47,211 nt of DNA from Rickettsia helvetica. GTDB taxonomy: Bacteria; Pseudomonadota; Alphaproteobacteria; Rickettsiales; Rickettsiaceae. The notes under the pieces are model-generated. The model did no database searches. It was not told the origin of the DNA and saw nothing but the letters and a program-made list of their open reading frames with translations. Of this stretch, positions 25,089 to 33,035 are shown in pieces (positions within the stretch are counted from its first letter, which is position 1; every line of letters begins with the position of its first letter). A program made the position numbers and the translations under genes. The stretch covers positions 1 through 47,211 of the forward strand of contig NZ_OZ018777.1 in the NCBI RefSeq assembly GCF_963970025.1, in the 5' to 3' direction.

Positions 25089-26007
25089 ATATTACCATAT
25101 CTAAATTCTTAGGACATGCTTTCTTACCATTCTTAAGATTTTCTATGAATTTGTTTAATCCTTGTTCTAAAGAATGTTTTGGTGACCAATTAAGTAATTC
25201 TTTGGCTCTACTAAAATCACCATAAAAACAGCTTACATCAAAATTTCTTGCAGGATAAATATCAATTTTGGAATGACTATTAGTGAGTTTTAATATTAAA
25301 TTTGCTAATTCTCCTAAACTACAAGGTCTATTAGCGGTAAAATGTATTGGTGGTAATGAAGATTTTACATTTTGCAAATGATTCACAGCTAAAGATATGC
25401 CATCTACTACATCTTCTAAATAAGTAAAATCAAACACGCATCCCTGACCTTCTATTCGTATAGGTTCGTTTTTTAATGCATTAATACAAAATGCAGGAAC
25501 TACTCTACTATAATGATCTAATAAACCACCATATACATTTGAAAATCTTAAAACTGCTACATTAAAACCAGTATTTTCTAAATCTGCTATAAACTCTTCT
25601 ATTAATACTTTGCCATTAGCATAATTATTTACTGGGTTTAAAGAAGCAGATTCTGTTACTGGTAATTGACTTTGCTCCCCATATACTTCTCTGCTACTTC
25701 CATAAATAAACCAAGGTTTATGAGGCATGACCTTATATAGTTCTAAAAATTTTGTTGTTTCTTCAACATTAACCTTATTACATAAATCTGGACATTGCTC
25801 TCCATGAATAACTCTTGAAATTGCTGCAAGATGTATAATACCAATGCATTCATTAAGCAGTGGTATTATCTGTTTAGAATAAAAACTTAGTGGATTATTT
25901 ATTAACCTTATATCACAGGAAATTATTTCATAATTATGCTTTGCTAATCTCTCTACTAAAGTTGATCCAATTAAACCAGCTGCTCCTGTTATCAATATTT
26001 TATTCAT
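25045..26007 (-). CDS. NAD-dependent epimerase/dehydratase (extended SDR)
   Basis: About 320 residues from ATG 26007 (a TTG at 26019 is less likely). The NAD-binding motif ITGAAGLIGSTL is near the start. The catalytic Ser region is YGSSREVYGE, and YANGK is the YxxxK pair (about residue 127-131). The sugar-nucleotide-site pattern FTYLEDVVDGI is present. The family includes UDP-glucose 4-epimerase and dTDP-sugar dehydratases. It is the first gene of the seven-gene operon and probably prepares the sugar donor for the GT4 domain encoded next. Confidence 0.9.
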   Translation of the reverse strand: MNKILITGAAGLIGSTLVERLAKHNYEIISCDIRLINNPLSFYSKQIIPLLNECIGIIHLAAISRVIHGEQCPDLCNKVNVEETTKFLELYKVMPHKPWFIYGSSREVYGEQSQLPVTESASLNPVNNYANGKVLIEEFIADLENTGFNVAVLRFSNVYGGLLDHYSRVVPAFCINALKNEPIRIEGQGCVFDFTYLEDVVDGISLAVNHLQNVKSSLPPIHFTANRPCSLGELANLILKLTNSHSKIDIYPARNFDVSCFYGDFSRAKELLNWSPKHSLEQGLNKFIENLKNGKKACPKNLDMVIYENIDSYSWLPALL

Positions 26008-26072
26008 GCAATGACTCAAGTTTTGAAATATTTATCCCCAACTGTGTATAAGACAGTACGCTGAAGAGATTA

Positions 26073-26100
26073 ACTATAATTTAGGCAAATTAATACAAAA
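26073..26100 (-). promoter_or_regulatory. Candidate promoter of the biosynthetic operon
   Basis: On the minus strand TTTTGT (26100-26095), 16 nt, TATAGT (26078-26073), followed by a leader of about 65 nt before the epimerase ATG. This is a weak match in AT-rich DNA, but no better candidate is visible and no other gene lies upstream on this strand. Confidence 0.3.
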
Positions 26101-26154
26101 CTTACGTTAATTATAGGGTATTTTAGAGTTTTTTAACCAAAAAACATTACCCTA

Positions 26155-26250
26155 ATGAATATAGATTACGATAGTTTATTCTGTTGTGTCGATGATTTTT
26201 ATACAAGATTTAAACCATGGTATCAAAATTCTTCACTTACTATAGGATAA
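26155..26250 (+). pseudogene. IS982-family transposase, N-terminal remnant
   Basis: 31 codons from ATG, MNIDYDSLFCCVDDFYTRFK then PWYQNSSLTIG and TAA, match the start of IS982-type transposases (LFCxVDDFCxxF). The rest of the transposase is absent. It lies between the operon promoter and the repeat end at 26269. Confidence 0.6.
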
Positions 26251-26268
26251 ATGTTACTTTCAATCAGA

Positions 26269-26318
26269 ATTGGACTTTGGACAAAATAATTTAGCTCAAA
26301 TGTAACAACGTATAATTC
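26269..26318. repeat. Solo copy of the MITE end seen at 19901
   Basis: The first 27 bases (ATTGGACTTTGG through AATTTAGC) equal 19901-19927 and weaker identity continues for about 25 more bases. The element is then interrupted by the group II intron remnant. It marks the outer edge of the biosynthetic region on this side. Confidence 0.7.
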
Positions 26319-26373
26319 ATTTAATCTCTTAGGTAGGATAAGCAGAGCACATTACTGCACTCCACTCTCCGAG

Positions 26374-26407
26374 GAACCCAGCATACGGCTTTCACCGTAC
26401 TAGGCTC
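26374..26407 (-). ncRNA. Group II intron domain V
   Basis: A 34-nt element starting GAGCC and ending GGGTTC with the GAAA loop, at the expected place between the maturase gene and the intron 3' end. It is the catalytic core of the ribozyme, here without its upstream domains. Confidence 0.8.
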
Positions 26408-26635
26408 GAGCATTTATAAGGCATTGATAGACCCAGCTACAATTCGTAACAGATGGTAAAGATCTTTTATATGCTTCGCGTTTTCGAAAATATTCAAAAT
26501 AGCTAGGATCATAAGGTTGAGCATCTGCAAGTATCTTAGTATGACGTCTAATTTTGGTATCACCGGCTAATTTCAAGTTTAGGTAAGAAGTAGTAATATT
26601 TTTCTTATCATTATTCTTAATTTTAGCATGAAAAT

Positions 26636-27484
26636 GCCAACCTTCTTAAGGAATCCATACGTTGGAAGTATCTTTGATAAATCCAATGGAATCCTTTATT
26701 GTAGTGTCTTTTTCGTGTCCATCTATAGAGCATCTTATAAATTCGATTATCAATATAAGAAAAGATGTTTGAAGCAGCTGAGTGTCTATAGTAGTTACTC
26801 CAACCAATTATCTTTGGGTTTAACAGTCGGATTAAGTCCTCTGTCGTTGATCCAAAGTTGGCTCTGATTGTAGCTTTGATATCAGCAAGAAAAGACTTTA
26901 CAGAAGCCTTTGTAGGCTTCGTAAGAAATTTTAACTTCTGACCGTATTTACGAATATGAAAACCAAGAAAATCAAATCCTTGACTTATATTAGTAATACG
27001 AGACTTTTCAAGTGATAATTGTAGCCCACATTCAGTTAAGAAGTTTTTTTACTAGTGGTATGACTTCATTTTCCAATATTTCCTTTGACTCACCAGTAAT
27101 AACAAAATCATCAGCGTAGATAATCGCATGGATTTTTCCACGATTCTTTTTGAAATGTTTGGTAAGCCTCTCTTCTAACCCCGATAGGGCGATCAGTGCA
27201 AGGCTTGGTGAAATTATCCCACCTTGAGGCACTCCTTGAATTGTTGCTACTAAACTAGCCTTTTCTATGTAACCAGCTCGTAAAAATTTCTTAAGGATGA
27301 CTTTATCCATAAGAACATTCTTTTCTAGCCAGTTGAAACTCACTTGATCAAAGAAGGATTTAATATCACCATCAAATATCCACGAGGCTGAATTTTTCCT
27401 GCACAAGCAATTACAGCATTGTTCAATTGCATCCGCCACAGATCGTTTTGGTCTAAAACCATAACTGTTTTTATCAGCTATAGT
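26636..27484 (-). pseudogene. Group II intron reverse transcriptase/maturase, truncated and frameshifted
   Basis: From 27484 the frame reads ADKNSYGFRPKRSVADAIEQ (RT motif), then DGDIKSFFDQVSF, GVPQGGIISPSLALIALSGL and the catalytic YADD (IIYADDFVITG), stopping at 27032. A 1-nt shift in an AAAAAA run moves the rest into another frame: FLTECGLQLSLEKSRI, FDFLGFHIRKYGQK, IIGWSNYYRHSA (maturase domain X) to about 26636. The N-terminus is lost to the palindromic element. Confidence 0.88.
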
Positions 27485-27568
27485 GGTACCGTCAAGTTAA
27501 GCAAGGTATAAATTAAGTATTGAGCAATTGCAATGAATGATTTATACCTTGCTTAACTTGACGGTGCT
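27485..27568. mobile_element. 84-bp palindromic MITE derived from the IS6-type element
   Basis: Both ends are ACCGTCAAGTTAAGCAAGGT plus ATAAAT, in inverted orientation around a 30-nt centre. Its left 58 bp equal, in reverse, the right end of the IS at 14109-14971. It has no coding capacity and disrupts the group II intron reverse transcriptase. Confidence 0.8.
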
Positions 27569-27720
27569 CTTCGTACTTTAAAAAGTCTTGAATAGTCATC
27601 TCATATATCAAAGTATTAACAACTTAAAATTTGAGTTGTAAACGACTAAAAAAATCTTGTGTCTCAGGATAGAAGTAGAACGCATTATTTTTTGTTTTGG
27701 AACATTTTTGATTTTCATGG

Positions 27721-27820
27721 TGTCTACGAAGTTATAATTTAGTAGACATAAGAAAAAGTACTAAATATACTGTATATTAAATCGTAAAAACGTTATTAGT
27801 AGACAGAGATGTCTACTAAT
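27721..27820. promoter_or_regulatory. res-like recombination sites for the adjacent resolvase
   Basis: Two inverted-repeat subsites share TGTCTAC/GTAGACA: 27721-27748 (28 bp, arms separated) and 27795-27820 (ATTAGTAGACA, 4 nt, TGTCTACTAAT). This matches the res layout upstream of Tn3-type resolvase genes, where the resolvase binds, recombines and represses its own promoter. Confidence 0.7.
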
Positions 27821-27850
27821 CGATATAATGGACAATATATTAAAAGCAAT

Positions 27851-28423
27851 ATGAGATTATTTGGCTATGCTAGGGTATCAACTAATCAGCAACTTTTAGA
27901 CATACAGATAAAACGTTTAAAAGATGCCGGAGTAAAAGAATCAAGAATATTCTATGACAAAGCAACAGGTCGTAACTTAGACAGAGCGGGATTAAATAAC
28001 TTATTACATAAGGTAGAAGAAGGGGATGTAATATTGATTACCAAGTTAGATCGTTTAGGCAGAGATACTGCCGATATGATTAACCTAGTTAGTCAGTTTG
28101 CCAAAATAGGTGTAGCCATGCGTTTTCTTGATGATGGTATTAGTACAGAAGGTAGCACAGGAAAAATGGTTATTACAATTCTTAGTGCAATAGCAGAAGC
28201 CGAGAGAGTCAGGATACTTGAAAGAACTAATGAAGGCAGGTTAGAGGCGAAAACTAAAGGTATTAAGTTTGGTCGCAACCGTATTATAGACAGGAATAAA
28301 TTGTTACAATTAAATGCAGAAGGAATTAAAGGGGTAACACTAGCTAAAGAAATGAAAATAAGCCGTGCTGCTGTTTATAAAATTCTAAAAGAAGAAAAGC
28401 AGCACGGCACCAATGTAGGTTAA
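27851..28423 (+). CDS. Serine resolvase (Tn3 TnpR-like)
   Basis: About 190 residues from ATG 27851. An earlier ATG at 27809 lies inside the res palindrome and is less likely. The active Ser is in LFGYARVSTNQQ. ITKLDRLGRDTADM and the E-helix AIAEAERVRILERTNEGRLE are intact. The C-terminal HTH is LNAEGIKGVTLAKEMKIS RAAVYKIL. No Tn3 transposase remains nearby, so it may act as a plasmid multimer resolution system with the upstream res-like sites. Confidence 0.9.
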   Translation: MRLFGYARVSTNQQLLDIQIKRLKDAGVKESRIFYDKATGRNLDRAGLNNLLHKVEEGDVILITKLDRLGRDTADMINLVSQFAKIGVAMRFLDDGISTEGSTGKMVITILSAIAEAERVRILERTNEGRLEAKTKGIKFGRNRIIDRNKLLQLNAEGIKGVTLAKEMKISRAAVYKILKEEKQHGTNVG

Positions 28424-28440
28424 GTTGTCACTATTACATA

Positions 28441-28911
28441 TTATGATATTTTGATTTTCTTAGCCTTACTTTGTTCTTTTTTAGGTATTTTTATAGACAA
28501 TATACCGTCCTTAAAGTCTGCTTCTACATGTTCTTCATCGATATTAGATGGTAAACTAATAGATCGCGAGAAGGAACCATAATATCGTTCCTGCATATGA
28601 TAATTATGATCTTTTTTCTCAGAGGATTGTTCCTTTTTGCCCTCAATAATTAAAATATTACTATCTATTTTAAGATCAATATTATCTTGCGTGACACCTG
28701 GTAATTCAAGTTCTAGATGATATTCAGATTCATTTTCAGTAATATCAGTTCGAGGTGATAACATTCTGTCATTGTAAGAGACAGGGTAAGAATAAGAAAA
28801 TGAAGCTATTTCATTAAAGAAGTTATTCAAAATATCATCAACATAACTTCGTTTATTAGCGTTAGTTTGTAATTCTGATTTATTTCTAATACGTGGTAAA
28901 TTAAAAGACAT
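28441..28911 (-). CDS. Small heat-shock protein Hsp20 (cytosolic)
   Basis: 156 residues with a complete alpha-crystallin domain (TDITENESEYHLELELPGVT, YYGSFSRSISLPSNI, ADFKDGILSIKIPK) and a C-terminal KKIKIS extension giving the IxI-like anchor. It binds unfolding proteins without ATP. A strong ribosome-binding site (GGAGG) precedes the start. Paired hsp20 genes are a known hallmark of Rickettsia plasmids. It follows the second hsp20 by 64 bp on the same strand and may share its transcript. Confidence 0.92.
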   Translation of the reverse strand: MSFNLPRIRNKSELQTNANKRSYVDDILNNFFNEIASFSYSYPVSYNDRMLSPRTDITENESEYHLELELPGVTQDNIDLKIDSNILIIEGKKEQSSEKKDHNYHMQERYYGSFSRSISLPSNIDEEHVEADFKDGILSIKIPKKEQSKAKKIKIS

Positions 28912-28975
28912 CAGTACCTCCGTTTAATAAATATTGATTTAGTATTAACTTAGCAAAATTTAAAAATATTATCAA

Positions 28976-29500
28976 CTATTGAATCGGTATTTCTTTTGCA
29001 TCTTTTTCTTTAACCTCCATACGAGGTAGAGTAATAGTCAGGATACCATTCTTTAAGTTTGAAGAGATATTATTTTGATCTATATCTTCATATAAAGATA
29101 TGACATAATTAAAATTTCTATTTTTATAATCATCTGAAGCATCAGATTTATTATCTTTTTCTATATTTCCTGTAACAAATAATTTATTACTGCCTACCTT
29201 AACTTTGATTTGGCTTTTATCATACCCTGGTACTTCTAATACTAGGATATATTGCTTATCTTTAGCAATAAATCTACTTTTTAAAGAACTTGAGCTATAG
29301 GTAGAGAGTTTATCATCGAATATACTATTCCAGTAGTAATCCAAAGCAGAAAAAGGACGTAAGTCGGGAGGATGTCGCAAGTAAACAGTCTGAGCCTTAT
29401 TATCAGGTTTACTATAGTTATCAGCGGCAATAACCGGATTAGCCAATAAAATGACAGTAATACAAGAGAACAAATATGATTTGATATTGTTATATAGCAT
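28976..29500 (-). CDS. Hsp20-family protein with a signal peptide
   Basis: 174 residues from the ATG at 29500, chosen because AAAGAGG lies just before it; upstream in-frame starts have no such site. The N-terminus (MLYNNIKSYLFSCITVILLA, then NPVIAA) is a signal peptide with a cleavage site after AA, so the chaperone is predicted periplasmic or secreted. The alpha-crystallin core is RFIAKDKQYILVLEVPGYDK, YVISLYEDIDQ, NLKNGILTITLPR. Export is unusual for Hsp20. Promoter TTGAAT-N17-TATATT lies at 29570-29598. Confidence 0.88.
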   Translation of the reverse strand: MLYNNIKSYLFSCITVILLANPVIAADNYSKPDNKAQTVYLRHPPDLRPFSALDYYWNSIFDDKLSTYSSSSLKSRFIAKDKQYILVLEVPGYDKSQIKVKVGSNKLFVTGNIEKDNKSDASDDYKNRNFNYVISLYEDIDQNNISSNLKNGILTITLPRMEVKEKDAKEIPIQ

Positions 29501-29569
29501 ATATACCTCTTTAGGATTTATATAATACATAAGATTTGTGAACTCACTTAAGTAAGTTTTCACACTAAA

Positions 29570-29598
29570 AATATAAGTAGTGGAAGGGAGAAATTCAA
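29570..29598 (-). promoter_or_regulatory. Promoter of the hsp20 pair
   Basis: Minus-strand TTGAAT (29598-29593), 17 nt, TATATT (29575-29570). The leader contains an imperfect dyad centred on CTTAAG (29535-29562), which may be regulatory. Confidence 0.5.
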
Positions 29599-29717
29599 TA
29601 GCACAAAAATCTTAATATATTATCAATTATCAAAAGCCTCGATTTATCGCTTCTTGCCCAAGACACTGTATAGTTTCTTTAAGTATTAAATCTTGACTTC
29701 TACACTTAGTAAGTTGT

Positions 29718-29876
29718 TAACCATTCCTGTAGCTTTGAATAACGTAAAGAAGTTTTATTATCTTTAATAGCTATAGCCAATGCTTTTTTCTGTCCAATTA
29801 TTATAACTAGATGTTTGCCGCGGGTTATGGCAGTGTAAATTAAATTACGTTTAAGCATCATATCACTTTCATAGTT
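29718..29876 (-). pseudogene. recD2 3' fragment
   Basis: Minus-strand sequence nearly identical to the end of recD2 at 33036-33200 (MLKRNLIYTAITRG, VIIIGQKKALAI, SLRYSKL). It is fused directly to the broken traA copy on its N-terminal side. It shows that this unit once had recD2 in the same place as the intact unit downstream. The 29599-29717 stretch before it holds nothing I can identify. Confidence 0.85.
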
Positions 29877-29882
29877 CTCATA

Positions 29883-32396
29883 TACAAAGAAGCAGGGGAC
29901 AAAATGCTGTTGCTACCGCTGCGTATATTTCTGCATCAAAATTAGTGTATAAAACCATAGATCCAGAGAGCGGCGAAAAGATAAGTATTACTTATGATTT
30001 TACTAAAAAGCAAGGAGTAGTATTTAGCAAGATATTTGTACCTGAGGGGTTTGAAGATGTAGCATGGTTACAAGATAGAGAGCAGTTATGGAACGTAGCT
30101 GAAGTACGAGAAAAAAGAGAAACTGCTAGAATTGCGGCACAAATAGAATTCTCATTACCAAAAGAGGTAAGTCAGGCAGAAAATATTAGGCTAGTGGAGG
30201 AATATGTACAGAAAAACATAGTATCAAGAGGTATAGTTTGTGATGTAAATATACACTACGATAATCCTGATAACCCACATGTACATATTCAATATTTAAC
30301 AAGAAGATTAGAGCGATTAATTAACAATGAAGTAGTGCTTGCAAAACAAAGGACAGAGATTTAGAAAGTACAAAGTTTTTATATTTTGCAAGGGAGCAGT
30401 GTGAGATAGAAATCAACAAAGTATATGAGGAAGCAGGGTTACCTTTTAGGGTAACCGCTAAGTCATTCAAAGAACTTGGACTAGATCAAGAGCCAACGCA
30501 TCATAAAGGGCCTGCTCATTATATGAAGGCAACTGAGCTTGAGGCAAAGAACCAAGAAATAATAGCCGAGAATTCAAAGAAGATATATGAGAATCCGGAA
30601 ATAGTATTTGGTCGCATTTCATATACGAAGCCTGTGTTTACTAAAGAGGATATAGTGATAGCATTATCAGATGTTTTAATGGTGCATTTAGTATCAAAAG
30701 GCAGCAATATTATTCAGGAACAAGAGGCTATTAGAGCATTTGGAAAAGGATTAGTTCAGGAGCAAGATAGTAGTGAAGATGCACCAAAAAGCGTAAGTAA
30801 TAATCCAGCAGCAAGTGCAGATAACAACCCGGCTATCGAGCATCTGAACAAAGAATATGGAGAGGAGTTTTTAAGGCTTTATAATCAGCTGCTTGTATCA
30901 GACAAAATAGAGCTGATGGATCAGAAAGATTTGATGGGTAGAACGCTATACTCCTTGAAATTAAGAGTGAATTTAGAGCGTCGCTATGTATCTGCTATAG
31001 AGGAGTTAAATGAAAAAGAAGAGCATAATCTATAATATTTTAGATAGCACTATTGGAGAAAGAAATAGTCTCAAAGAATAAATAGGCGATGTGGTAAATA
31101 TAATAGGAGCAAACCTACAAAATAAGTTTAATGATAAGATAGGAGGTAGTTTAGGTTTAAAGCTTAATGTATTTGGTAGCAAAACTCATGAGTTTAGTAC
31201 TGAACAGATAGAAGCGATCTTATTGGTCTGTAACAGCTCTGATATTAGCGTATTAGAGGGTAATCCTGGAGCTGGTAAGACTTTCGTGATGCGAGAGATA
31301 GTACGGCAGTACAAGAGGGCAGGATTTACAGTAGTAGGAGCAGGACCAAGTAGCGTATCTGCAAAGGTACTTAGCCGAAATGCCGGCATTAAAGCTGATA
31401 ATACGAGTTTACTACGTAAGAAGATAGAAGAATCAAGAGGAACGAATTTCAAGATAGATTTAAGCAGTAAATATTATGAGGAGGAGGAATATTTAAAATC
31501 TATCGGTTGTGATTCGATCTTTAACTTTATGCGTCAAGATGTGCTTGATAGTAACACCGTACTGATTGTGGATGAGGCAAGCATGATAGGGCTTGCTAAT
31601 ATGGACTATCTATCCCACGAAGTATTAAGAGCTAAGGCAAAGCTGGTGCTTGTTGGAGATAACAACCAGTTCACGGCTGTTGGTATGACTGGAGCATTTA
31701 ACAAAGCTCGTAAGATTGCAGGAGGCGTTAAATTATCAGAAGTTAGAAGACAGAAGAGATTAGAGTACAGACAGACTACCGAAGCGATGGGACGCTTTGA
31801 GATGCAGGAAGCAATTGAGATATACAGAAATTTAGGCGTTTTTAATATTAAGGATACTGAGGAAGAGGCTAAAAGCAGTTTAGTGTCGTCATTTGCTAAA
31901 GAATATACTGAGCAGATGGAGAGTCTTAAGCGAGATGATTTAATAGCTATGCGAAGTATTGTAATTGGAGCATACACGAACGAGAAGGTAGCTGAGTTTA
32001 ACGTGCGAGTTCGTGAGGAATTAAAGCATAGCAGGGCGTTAAAGGGACAGGAAGTACTAATTAGCAGCGGCGGGCGATTACTGCCGCTGATGAAAGGAGA
32101 TCAAATAGTATTTGAAGAGAATAGTTTAAGATACGGTATTAGTAACGGGGAAGTGGGGACAATATTATCAGTTAAACCTTCTGTTAAATCGTTTAGTGGT
32201 AGTGCGAATAGTAAAGGTGAGAGCGATGGCGATGGAATATTAAAAATATTGCTACATAAGGAAGATGGATCAAAGGATATAGTTAATATTGATACTGCCT
32301 CTGATGCTACAAATGATAAGAGGCGGATTAAGTTAAATCATGGGTACGCTTTAACTGGCTACAAGCTACAAGGCGAGACGGTGGACCGTACTAAGC
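29883..32396 (+). pseudogene. TraA relaxase-helicase, degraded copy 1
   Basis: Closely similar to traA at 36739 but without the first 10 codons (fused to a recD2 fragment) and without the C-terminal part. Breaks: a frameshift near 30350, a 2-nt insertion near 31036, a nonsense change (CAA to TAA) near 31080, and replacement of the helicase end by Rpn sequence after GETVDRTKHL. It retains the relaxase metal-binding pattern NPHVHIQYLTRR and Walker A GNPGAGKT, but in separate frames (29945-30364, 30523-31035, 31091-32623). Confidence 0.9.
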
Positions 32397-32623
32397 ACTT
32401 AAATAAAGCAGATCAAGAGGGACTTATGAGAACTATTGCTGATAAATATATTGATGAGGGCGTTCAAAAAGGAATGGTCCAAGACATGCAGATTGGGGAA
32501 GCTAAGAGAACTATGGAAGTAGCTAAAAATATGCTTTCTAATAATTACTCTATTCCTGAGGTTTCTCATATTACTGGGCTATCTATTCAAGCACTCAACG
32601 ACCTTATTAAAAACAAATCCTAA
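32397..32623 (+). pseudogene. Rpn-family C-terminal tail fused in frame to traA copy 1
   Basis: DQEGLMRTIADKYIDEGVQK onwards equals the end of Rpn at 44485-45597, then MQIGEAKRTMEVAKNML as in the chimera at 11299. It reads in frame from the TraA helicase segment, so a TraA-Rpn hybrid of about 510 residues (31091-32623, GTG start) could be made. Confidence 0.88.
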
Positions 32624-32631
32624 CTATTCTT

Positions 32632-32661
32632 TTTGGAAAGTAGTAAGCTCTACTTTCCAAA
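32632..32661 (+). terminator. Stem-loop after traA copy 1/Rpn tail
   Basis: TTTGGAAAGTAG (32632-32643), 6-nt loop, CTACTTTCCAAA (32650-32661): a perfect 12-bp stem 8 bp after the stop, followed by a weak T-rich stretch. A rho-independent terminator is likely. Confidence 0.65.
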
Positions 32662-32679
32662 TGCATTTTAATCAATTCT

Positions 32680-32898
32680 TCACTTTAGTTTCTTGTTATT
32701 TGCTATTTGCTTCTTTTGTTCTATGATGCTTTTAACTCTTCTGTTTAATTCTCCTCTTCAGCTCTTGTAACAAATTCTGTTATCTTGATTTAATGTTTCT
32801 TTTGTTGCTGGCATTGCTGCCTTAGCGTTTAAATTAGCTTCTTGAGCATTGTAGTTTCGGGATCTATGGTCTTGCAAGTTTTGATGTTGTGCTTTCAT
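32680..32898 (-). pseudogene. Small basic protein, interrupted by TGA; paralogue of 45619-45774
   Basis: 72 codons from ATG 32898 (MKAQHQNLQDHRSRNYNAQE) with an in-frame TGA at 32758-32760. After it, RGELNRRVKSIIEQKKQIAN matches REELNELVKRHIEVKKQAYK of the intact small gene. Both lie convergent to an Rpn 3' end. Function unknown. Confidence 0.55.
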
Positions 32899-32979
32899 AG
32901 TTAACAAGATGTGTTTGATCATTTAGTTTAACTGTATCTTAAATCTTGTGTTTGGTCAAAAGCTATTCTAAATACAAAG

Positions 32980-33029
32980 TGAAATATATTAGTACGGAAA
33001 ACACATGTTTTCCGTACTAATATATTTCA
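32980..33029. repeat. 50-bp perfect palindrome (24-bp arms) between the duplicated units
   Basis: Arms 32980-33003 and 33006-33029 are exact complements around CA; the core is GTACGGAAAACA / TGTTTTCCGTAC. It starts 6 bp after the recD2 stop. It could terminate recD2 transcription, form a cruciform, or be a recombination site. Confidence 0.8.
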
Positions 33030-33035
33030 TGCTAT

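Larger units (their letters stand above)
26334..27484 (-). mobile_element. Group II intron, 3' remnant with broken reverse-transcriptase gene
   Basis: Minus-strand order is reverse transcriptase, then domain V (26407-26374), then domain VI and the 3' end near 26334. The 34-nt domain V folds with a GAAA tetraloop between TACGGT and GCCGTA arms. The 5' half of the intron, with domains I-III and the start of the protein gene, is missing; the break is the palindromic element at 27485. Confidence 0.85.

Noticed and set aside
26020..26330. Complete insertion sequence in the 310-bp gap upstream of the biosynthetic operon
   Set aside because: Only the first 31 codons of an IS982-type transposase and one solo repeat end are present.
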